Shown here: positions 58,204 to 64,000 of the stretch, in pieces
Position numbering within the stretch: the stretch's first letter is position 1
How the letters are laid out: each line of letters starts with the position of its first letter
Assembly (NCBI GenBank): GCA_963742725.1
Contig: CAVUMX010000001.1
Location: 434,001 to 498,000 of the forward strand
Direction of reading: 5' to 3'
From: CAVVAL01 sp963742725
GTDB lineage: Bacteria > Actinomycetota > Actinomycetes > Mycobacteriales > Cryptosporangiaceae
Length of the DNA: 64,000 bases
Position numbers and translations under genes: made by a program
The notes under the pieces: model-generated
Database searches by the model: none
What the model saw: only the letters and a program-made list of their open reading frames with translations
What the model was told of the DNA's origin: nothing

Positions 58204-60614
58204 GCACACCAGTCACTGTGTTGGACCTGGACGAGATCACCCGCGACGACGACGCCGGCTTCGGCGCGCTCGGCACCACGCGGGGCAACCTTCCGCTGCA
58301 CCAACTCGACGTCCGCACCGCGATCACCGGCCTGACGGCCCGCACGGAACTGACCCAGGGCTTCCAGAACCCGTTCGACGAGCCCTTGGAGGCGACGTAC
58401 GTCTTCCCCCTGCCCAGCCGTGGCGCCGTGACGGCGTTGCGAATGGAGGCCGACGGCCGGGTCGTCGAGGGCGAGCTGAAGGAGCGGGCCGAGGCGCGCG
58501 CCACGTACGACCAGGCGATCGACGCCGGCCAACGCGCGTCCATCGCGGAGGAGGAGCGCCCCGGCGTCTTCACGATGCGGGTGGGCAACATCCTGCCGGG
58601 CGAGCGGGTGACCATCCGGCTGACCGTGGTCGGGCCGCTCCCCTACGCCGACGGCGAGGCGGAGTTCCGGTTCCCGCTGGTCGTGGCGCCCCGGTACCAC
58701 CCGGGTACGCCGCTGCCCGGCGAGCAGGTGGGCGACGGCACGGCGCCGGACACGGACGCTGTTCCGGACGCGTCCCGCATCAGCCCGCCCGTGCTGCTGC
58801 CCGGGTTCCCGAACCCCGTCCGGCTGTCGACCGAGGTGACGATCGATCCGGCGGGGCTGGTGCTGACGGGCGTCCGGTCGAGCCTGCACGTGACGACCAC
58901 GGACGGCGACGGCCTCACCGTACGGATGCAGCCCGGCGAACGCGCCGACCGCGACTTCGTCCTGCGGCTCGCGCTCGGCGCCGAGGACTCGCTGACCACG
59001 TCCGTCGCGGTGCTGCCGGATGCCGAGGGCCAGGACGGCACGTTCGCGCTGACCGTGCTGCCGCCGACGAAGGCGGTCGTGGCCCGCCCGCGTGACGTCG
59101 TGATCGTGCTCGACCGCTCCGGCAGCATGTCCGGCTGGAAGATGGTCGCGGCCCGGCGCGCGGCGGCCCGGATCGTCGACACGCTGACCAGCACGGACCG
59201 GTTCACGACGCTGGCGTTCGACAACACCGTCGAGTACCCGCCCGCGCTCGGCGCCGACCTCGTCGAGGCCACGGACCGGAACCGGTTCCGCGCGGTCGAG
59301 CACCTGGCGAGCGTGGAGGCCCGCGGCGGGACGGAGATGGTCGCGCCGCTGCTCCGGGCGGCGGAGCTGCTGGCGAACGAAAGTCCGCGCGACCGTGTCC
59401 TGGTCCTCGTGACGGACGGCCAGGTCGGCGGCGAGGACCAGCTGATGCAGGCGCTGTCGCCGAAGCTGGCCGACGTCCGCGTGCACACCGTGGGCATCGA
59501 CCGGGCCGTCAACGAGGGGTTCCTGCGGCGGCTCGCGGGCGTGGGGCTGGGCGGCGGGCGGTGCGAACTGGTCGAGTCCGAGGACCGGCTGGACGAGGCC
59601 GCGCAGAACATCCACCACCGCATCGCCAGCCCGCTGGTCACCGGACTGGCCGTCCACGCGGACGGCATCGACACCGGCACGCTCGCCCCGGCGCGGCTCC
59701 CGGACCTGTTCGTGGGTGCGCCGGCCGTCATCACCGGCCGTTACCGGGGCACCGCGCCGACGGCGATCACCGTGACCGGCCAGCACCCCGACGGCACCGC
59801 CTGGCGCGCCGACGTGACGGCCACGACCAGCGCGAACCCGGCGCTCGCGGCGGTGTGGGCGCGGGCACGGGTCCGTGACCTGGAGGACCGGTACGCGGCC
59901 GGCGCGACCCAGCACGAGCAGGAGATCGTCGCCACCTCGCTGCGGTTCGGCGTGCTGTGCCGGTTCACGGCGTTCGTGGCGGTCGACTCCCGGGTCGTGA
60001 CCGACGGCGGCCAGAGCCGGCGCGTCACCCAGCCCGTCGACCTTCCGCAGGGCTGGGACATCGCGGCGCCCGCCTCCTTCGCAGCGCAACCGGCGCCCAT
60101 GGCCATGCAGATGCGCGGCGCGGCCCAGCGGCCGGGCGGCGTCGCGCCCCGATCGGCTCCCCGGACCTCCGGTGCTCAGGGGATGAAGGCCGACGGCGGG
60201 TACGACCGTGGCTTCCGCACGGCCAAGCTGGCGGACCAGCCGGTGGCCGCCGGGCCGCCGCCCGCACCGCAGCCCACCGGCGGCCCGGCTGCTCCTGTCG
60301 CCGCCGGCCGCCCCGCACCCGCCGCCGAGCCGGCGGAGGAGCGGGTCCACCGCGCCCAGGATCAGACGGCGTTCGCGACCGAGCAGTTGGCGCTGCTCCG
60401 GGCCGCGAGCGACCGTGCCACCGCGCTGCGGGAGCTCGCCACCCGGATTCGCGCCTGGCTCGCCACCTCGTCGAGCGACGAGCTGCGCGATCTGGCGGCG
60501 CTGCTGGAACGGCCCGTGGCCGACGACACCGAGATGGGCCGGCGCTGGCAGCACACCGTCGACGCCCTGGAGGCGCTGACGGGAACCCGGTCACGCCGCT
60601 TCTGGAGGCGCTGA
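58200..60614 (+). CDS. VIT and von Willebrand factor A domain protein
   Basis: An 804-residue protein. The VIT domain covers about 20-150 (LPLHQLDVRTAITGLTARTELTQGFQNPFDEPLEATYVFPLP). The VWA domain starts about 298 with an intact metal site DRSGS (305-309) and continues to VLVLVTDGQVGGEDQL. The C-terminal part holds Pro/Ala-rich linkers and a final helical region (AFATEQLALLRAASDRATALRELATRIRAWL). No signal peptide is seen, so it is likely cytoplasmic, with VWA mediating metal-dependent protein contacts; function unknown. It follows merR with a 4-bp overlap, a pairing I recall in other actinobacteria. Confidence 0.9.
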   Translation: MSTPVTVLDLDEITRDDDAGFGALGTTRGNLPLHQLDVRTAITGLTARTELTQGFQNPFDEPLEATYVFPLPSRGAVTALRMEADGRVVEGELKERAEARATYDQAIDAGQRASIAEEERPGVFTMRVGNILPGERVTIRLTVVGPLPYADGEAEFRFPLVVAPRYHPGTPLPGEQVGDGTAPDTDAVPDASRISPPVLLPGFPNPVRLSTEVTIDPAGLVLTGVRSSLHVTTTDGDGLTVRMQPGERADRDFVLRLALGAEDSLTTSVAVLPDAEGQDGTFALTVLPPTKAVVARPRDVVIVLDRSGSMSGWKMVAARRAAARIVDTLTSTDRFTTLAFDNTVEYPPALGADLVEATDRNRFRAVEHLASVEARGGTEMVAPLLRAAELLANESPRDRVLVLVTDGQVGGEDQLMQALSPKLADVRVHTVGIDRAVNEGFLRRLAGVGLGGGRCELVESEDRLDEAAQNIHHRIASPLVTGLAVHADGIDTGTLAPARLPDLFVGAPAVITGRYRGTAPTAITVTGQHPDGTAWRADVTATTSANPALAAVWARARVRDLEDRYAAGATQHEQEIVATSLRFGVLCRFTAFVAVDSRVVTDGGQSRRVTQPVDLPQGWDIAAPASFAAQPAPMAMQMRGAAQRPGGVAPRSAPRTSGAQGMKADGGYDRGFRTAKLADQPVAAGPPPAPQPTGGPAAPVAAGRPAPAAEPAEERVHRAQDQTAFATEQLALLRAASDRATALRELATRIRAWLATSSSDELRDLAALLERPVADDTEMGRRWQHTVDALEALTGTRSRRFWRR

Positions 60615-60625
60615 CCTGGCGGAAC

Positions 60626-60668
60626 TTGGGGTGGGATCGGCGAGCCTGGCTCCACGATCCCACCCCAA
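60626..60668. repeat. Dispersed palindrome family I, copy C
   Basis: TTGGGGTGGGATCG (60626-60639) and its exact complement (60655-60668) around GCGAGCC-TGG-CTCCA. It lies between the convergent VIT/VWA and TrpM genes and shares the GGGTGGGATCG arm with the copy at 27267. Confidence 0.75.
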
Positions 60669-60704
60669 ATCGAGCCGCCGGGGTGGGCGGCGGGCAGGGC
60701 GGGA

Positions 60705-61244
60705 TCAGGTGGTCGGGTCCTCGCCGCGGTCCAGGGCGTCCCAGGCGTCGGCGGGTTCGGCGGCCGATCCCGGGGCGTCGTACCTGGCGCCCATCCCGGA
60801 CCACCGCCGCCCCCTGATCACCGCGAGCCCGCCGGCCACGAACGCAGCCACCCCGCCCACGACCATCGCCGCCGGCCAGAGCGCGGACACGTCGACGCGT
60901 TCGAAGGACTCGCCGGTGGTGGTCCATCCCGAGACGCCGCCCGCGACCATGATCGCGCCGGCCAGCCCCACCAGCGCCCCGACGACCGTCCGGCCGATGC
61001 GGCGCGTCGCCAGCAGGGCGATGCCGCCCGCCAGCCCGACGAACGCCATCGCCGCGGCCCAGGGCACCGCCTCCCGGCCGGACAGTTCCTCCCGTACCGG
61101 CGGCAGCGGCGGCCTCGGCGTCTCGATCTCCACCCAGACCCGGCTCGTGGCGAGCAGCGCCAGCGCACTCCCGAGCACGGCCAGCACCACGGCGACGGTC
61201 AACTCCCGCCGCGCCCCGCTCCCCACGCCAGACCCCCCGGTCAC
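60705..61244 (-). CDS. Trp biosynthesis-associated membrane protein (TrpM-like)
   Basis: A 179-residue protein of four helices (ELTVAVVLAVLGSALALLATSRVWV, AVPWAAAMAFVGLAGGIALLAT, TVVGALVGLAGAIMVAGGVSG, LWPAAMVVGGVAAFVAGGLAVI) and a polar tail with AWDALDRGEDPTT. This is the actinobacterial Trp-operon membrane protein found between trpE and trpC; role unproven. GTG 61244 overlaps the stop of the 44-codon ORF upstream; a TTG at 61277 is an alternative. Here trpC is not next but about 5.6 kb away. Confidence 0.82.
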   Translation of the reverse strand: MTGGSGVGSGARRELTVAVVLAVLGSALALLATSRVWVEIETPRPPLPPVREELSGREAVPWAAAMAFVGLAGGIALLATRRIGRTVVGALVGLAGAIMVAGGVSGWTTTGESFERVDVSALWPAAMVVGGVAAFVAGGLAVIRGRRWSGMGARYDAPGSAAEPADAWDALDRGEDPTT

Positions 61245-61375
61245 CACGTCGCCCGCCACGCGCCAGCCACCGCGCAACCCTCCGCCGCCCCACCGGCCAG
61301 TGCGCCGCCGGCGGCCACGGCCACCGCGCAGGCGGCAGTCACGGCCCGCGCCCCGGCGGCCACGGCCAACGTCAT
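61241..61375 (-). CDS. 44-codon hydrophobic ORF bridging trpE and TrpM
   Basis: ATG 61375 overlaps the trpE stop (ATGA) and its TGA overlaps the TrpM GTG (GTGA). It encodes an Ala-rich peptide MTLAVAAGARAVTAACAVAV followed by AAGGALAGG and a polar end GAWRATW, which looks like one weak membrane helix. Spacing on both sides argues it is translated, yet no family is recognised. Confidence 0.45.
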   Translation of the reverse strand: MTLAVAAGARAVTAACAVAVAAGGALAGGAAEGCAVAGAWRATW

Positions 61376-62877
61376 CGCGCGGGGCGCAGGGTCTCGGCCG
61401 CGGCGATCGCGGCGAGGACGGCCGCTGCCTTGTTGCGGCTCTCCTGCTCCTCGGCGGCCGGGTCGGAGTCGGCGACGATGCCGCCGCCGGCCTGGACGAA
61501 CGCCCGCCCGTCGCGCATCAGCGCCGTCCGGATGGCGATCGCCATGTCGAGGTCGCCCGCGAAGTCGAGGTAGCCGACGGTGCCGCCGTAGAGGCCGCGC
61601 CGGGTCGGTTCGAGCGCGTCGATGATCTCCATCGCCCGGACCTTCGGCGCGCCGGACAGGGTCCCGGCCGGGAATGTGGCGGCCAGCACGTCGTACGCGG
61701 TGCGCCCGTGCGTGAGCTGACCGACCACTGTGGACACGATGTGCATGACGTGGCTGTACCGCTCGATCGCCATGAACTCGACCACGTCGACCGTGCCCGG
61801 CACGCACACGCGGCCGAGGTCGTTGCGGCCCAGGTCGACCAGCATGACGTGCTCGCTGCGCTCCTTGGGATCGGCGATCAGCTCGGCGGCGAGCTTCGCG
61901 TCCTCCTCGGGAGTGGCGCCGCGCCACCGGGTACCGGCGATCGGGTGGAGCATCGCGCGGTCGCCCGTGACCTTGACGTGCGCCTCGGGGCTGGATCCGA
62001 CGATGTCGAAGCCGTCGAACCGCAGCAGGTACATGTACGGGCTGGGGTTGGTCGTCCGGAGCACGCGGTAGACGTCGAGCGGGTCGGCGTCCGTCTCCGT
62101 CTCGAACCGCTGGCTCACCACGATCTGGAAGCACTCGCCGGCCCGGATCGCCTCCTTCGCGACCTCGACCGCCTTGCCGAACTCGCCGGCGGGTGTGCGG
62201 CTGGCGAACTCGGCCGGACGGTCGCGGCGCATCGTCGCCACGCTCGGCGGGGTCGGACGGGACAGCGCCGTGGTCATCGACTCCAGCCGCCCGACGGCCC
62301 GGTCGTACGCGCTGGCGACCTCCTCCGCGGTAGACCCCTCAGGAACGAGCGCGTTGGCGATCAGCAGCAGCGACCCGTCGCTGTGGTCGAGCACGGCCAG
62401 GTCGGTGGCCAGCATCATGCCCAGCTCGGGCACGCGCAGGTCGTCGACGCCGTTGGTGGGCAGCCGCTCGAACCGGCGGACGGCGTCGTACGACAGGTAT
62501 CCGACCATCCCGCCCGTCAGCGGCGGCAGGTCGTCCAGGTGCGGCGAGCGCAGGGCCTCGACGGTGTCGCGCAGCACTTCCAGCGGCGTGCCGTCGGTCG
62601 GTGCGCCGGGCGGCGGTTCGCCGAGCCAGTGCGCACGCCCGTCCTTCTCGGTGAGCGTGGCGACGCTGCGGACGCCGACGAACGAGTACCGCGACCAGCT
62701 GCGTCCGTGCTCGGCGGATTCGAGCAGGAACGTGCCCGGCCCGCCCGCGAGCTTGCGGAACACGCCGACCGGGGTCTCCCCGTCGGCGAGCAGGCGGCGG
62801 GTGACCGGCACCACGCGGCGGGTACGCGCCAGCGCGGCGAACTGGTCACGGTCGGGGTGAAAGGCACCGGTCGTCAC
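61372..62877 (-). CDS. trpE: Anthranilate synthase component I
   Basis: A 501-residue enzyme making anthranilate from chorismate with glutamine via TrpG. The tryptophan feedback motif LLES is at 51-54 followed by SRYSFVG. Catalytic segments are CFQIVVSQRF, SPEAHVKVTGDRAMLHPIAGTRWRG, SEHVMLVDLGRNDLGRV and FVQAGGGIVADSDPAAEEQESRNKAAAVL. No TrpG domain is fused and no trpG is in the window. GTG 62877 lies 12 bp after the hisI stop. Confidence 0.97.
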   Translation of the reverse strand: MTTGAFHPDRDQFAALARTRRVVPVTRRLLADGETPVGVFRKLAGGPGTFLLESAEHGRSWSRYSFVGVRSVATLTEKDGRAHWLGEPPPGAPTDGTPLEVLRDTVEALRSPHLDDLPPLTGGMVGYLSYDAVRRFERLPTNGVDDLRVPELGMMLATDLAVLDHSDGSLLLIANALVPEGSTAEEVASAYDRAVGRLESMTTALSRPTPPSVATMRRDRPAEFASRTPAGEFGKAVEVAKEAIRAGECFQIVVSQRFETETDADPLDVYRVLRTTNPSPYMYLLRFDGFDIVGSSPEAHVKVTGDRAMLHPIAGTRWRGATPEEDAKLAAELIADPKERSEHVMLVDLGRNDLGRVCVPGTVDVVEFMAIERYSHVMHIVSTVVGQLTHGRTAYDVLAATFPAGTLSGAPKVRAMEIIDALEPTRRGLYGGTVGYLDFAGDLDMAIAIRTALMRDGRAFVQAGGGIVADSDPAAEEQESRNKAAAVLAAIAAAETLRPAR

Positions 62878-62889
62878 CGCGCCATCCTC

Positions 62890-63240
62890 CTACAGGTCCG
62901 AGACCGGCAACTCACCAGCGTCGAAGCACGTGCGGTCGCCGGTGTGGCAGGCGGCGCCCACCTGGTCGACCTTGACGAGGAGCGTGTCGCCGTCGCAGTC
63001 CAGCGCCACCGACTTGACGTGCTGGCGGTTCCCGGACGTGTCGCCCTTCACCCAGTACTCGCGGCGGCTCCGTGACCAGTACGTCACGCGGCCGGTCGTG
63101 AGCGTGCGGTGCAGCGCCTCGTCGTCCATCCAGCCGACCATGAGGACCTCGCCGGTGTCGTGCTGCTGCGCCACGGCGACGACGAGGCCGGCGGCGTCCC
63201 GCTTGAGTCGGGCGGCGATGGCGGGATCCAGGGAAGTCAC
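62890..63240 (-). CDS. hisI: Phosphoribosyl-AMP cyclohydrolase
   Basis: A 116-residue metalloenzyme of histidine synthesis. VLMVGWMDDEALHRTL, RVTYWSRSRREYWVKGDTSGN and the metal-ligand segment LDCDGDTLLVKVDQVGAACHTGDRTCF are diagnostic. No HisE domain is fused. GTG 63240 lies 9 bp after the transporter stop and 12 bp before trpE, giving the operon transporter-hisI-trpE-small ORF-TrpM. Confidence 0.97.
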   Translation of the reverse strand: MTSLDPAIAARLKRDAAGLVVAVAQQHDTGEVLMVGWMDDEALHRTLTTGRVTYWSRSRREYWVKGDTSGNRQHVKSVALDCDGDTLLVKVDQVGAACHTGDRTCFDAGELPVSDL

Positions 63241-63249
63241 CAGCAGAGC

Positions 63250-64000
63250 CTAATCGGCGGGCTCGCCCGGCTCGACGAGGGCGTGTTCCTCCACCTCGTA
63301 GCGGCGGATGTAGGACCCGACGAACGTCTGGATGATCGCCGTGAACGGGATCGCCAGCAACGCGCCGACCGCGCCGAGCACCGAGGCGCCCGCGATGACC
63401 GCGCCGAACGCCACGGCCGGATGGAGATCCAGCGTCCGGGCGGTGATCCGCGGCTGGAGCAGGTAGTTCTCGATCTGCTGGTACACGATGATGAACAGGA
63501 GCAGGATCAGCGCGTCCGTCGGGTTGTTGACGAGCGCGACGATGACGGGCAGCGCGGCGGCGAGGTACGTGCCGACGGTGGGCACCAGCTGCGACACCAC
63601 GCCGATCCACAGCGCCAGCGCGACCGCGAACGGCACGTCGAGGATCAGCAGGACGGCGTAGTGCGCGAGTCCGGAGACGAGGCCGAGCAGCAGCCGCGAG
63701 TACAGGTACCCGCCGGTCTTGTCGATCGCGATCTCCCACGCCCGCAGCACGTCCCGCTGCCGGGCCGGGGTGAGCATCGAGCAGATGCCGTGCCGCACCC
63801 GGGGACCGTCCGCGCAGAGGTAGAACGCGAACAGCAGGACGGTGAAGAACTGGAAGATGAGGCCGAGCGTGGCCGTGCCGATGCCGAGCGCGTCCTCGGC
63901 GAGCCGCTGCGAATAGCTGGCGAGCGGTCCGTCGGACGCGGTGAGCTGCTCGCGGATCCTGTCCGTCGAGAGGTTCGCGTCGAACGTCTGGTTGACCCAG
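63250..64000 (-). CDS. AI-2E family transporter, C-terminal part (runs off right edge)
   Basis: About 250 C-terminal residues of a polytopic membrane protein. The segments WEIAIDKTGGYLYSRLLLGLVSG, WIGVVSQLVPTVGTYLAAALPVIVAL, LLFIIVYQQIENYLLQPRITARTLDLHPAVAFGAVIAGASVLGAVGALLAIPF are hallmarks of the AI-2E/PerM transporter family. Substrate is not established in actinobacteria. The frame continues to base 64000 without a stop, so its N-terminus is outside. Confidence 0.93.
   Translation of the reverse strand, partial: WVNQTFDANLSTDRIREQLTASDGPLASYSQRLAEDALGIGTATLGLIFQFFTVLLFAFYLCADGPRVRHGICSMLTPARQRDVLRAWEIAIDKTGGYLYSRLLLGLVSGLAHYAVLLILDVPFAVALALWIGVVSQLVPTVGTYLAAALPVIVALVNNPTDALILLLFIIVYQQIENYLLQPRITARTLDLHPAVAFGAVIAGASVLGAVGALLAIPFTAIIQTFVGSYIRRYEVEEHALVEPGEPAD

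Noticed and set aside
57690..60554. A 954-codon reverse frame antisense to the VIT/VWA gene
   Set aside because: Shadow of codon bias on the opposite strand; the forward protein has clear VIT and VWA motifs.
1..64000. CRISPR arrays, insertion sequences, prophage genes, attachment sites, replication origin
   Set aside because: No regularly spaced repeats, transposase, integrase or phage genes, and no DnaA-box cluster were seen; repeats found are palindromes or short tandem units.

Overview
This is a high-GC actinobacterial chromosome segment. The evidence is near-universal G/C in third codon positions, frequent GTG starts, leaderless -10/start arrangements, an ANTAR response regulator of PdtaR type, an AftD-type arabinofuranosyltransferase and actinobacterial gene order. 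From memory, uvrB, coaE, rpsA, polA, the liv genes, pdtaR, pyk, tesB, gltBD, lgt, trpABC, the Trp-associated membrane protein, trpE and hisI lie in a similar order in Streptomyces and/or Mycobacterium. The AftD locus suggests a Frankia/Cryptosporangium/Micromonospora-like or mycolata-related lineage, but I cannot fix the genus.

Regions: (1) 1-4.9 kb: 5' part of uvrB, then a MarR/GbsR-type regulator divergent from an ABC-2 drug exporter pair, then a DUF1761 membrane protein. (2) 4.9-7.7 kb: a gene-free stretch with a possible small RNA, coaE, a 58-bp tandem duplication, and rpsA. (3) 8-25.8 kb: a cell-envelope glycan block. It has two DUF4185-like secreted propeller proteins, three SAM methyltransferases, DUF3068, an acyltransferase-3, aftD, GT4 and GT2 glycosyltransferases, a 48-residue DUF2613-like protein, a large membrane protein and a flippase. 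(4) 25.7-31.2 kb: a lipoprotein hydrolase, a small P-loop kinase, polA and a hotdog thioesterase. (5) 31.5-37.4 kb: a branched-chain amino-acid ABC system whose LivH-like permease carries a secreted beta-sandwich, with the binding protein convergent to it. (6) 37.5-49.6 kb: pdtaR, a lipoprotein, tRNA-Leu(CAA), a tail-anchored protein, a VapC remnant with no start codon, tesB, pyk, gltDB and a GNAT protein. (7) 49.7-64 kb: the operon trpC-trpB-trpA-lgt-hydrolase and the operon AI-2E transporter-hisI-trpE-small ORF-TrpM. Between them sit an OmpR/HK two-component pair and a MerR plus VIT/VWA pair.

How it works together: the left and right thirds are mostly housekeeping (DNA repair and replication, translation, nitrogen assimilation, glycolysis, Trp/His synthesis, lipoprotein maturation). 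The 8-25.8 kb block looks like an assembly line for an arabinose-containing surface polysaccharide: polyprenyl-phosphate and other glycosyltransferases, flippase, AftD, acyl and methyl modification.

The less ordinary features are two families of dispersed perfect palindromes at 3' gene ends; a single 2-bp GC insertion that splits the merR reading frame next to a 15-bp tandem repeat; a vapC frame beginning exactly after the tesB stop; mini-ORFs bridging trpB/trpA and trpE/TrpM; and well-formed operators in front of the exporter and merR genes. No CRISPR array, insertion sequence, prophage or replication origin was seen.
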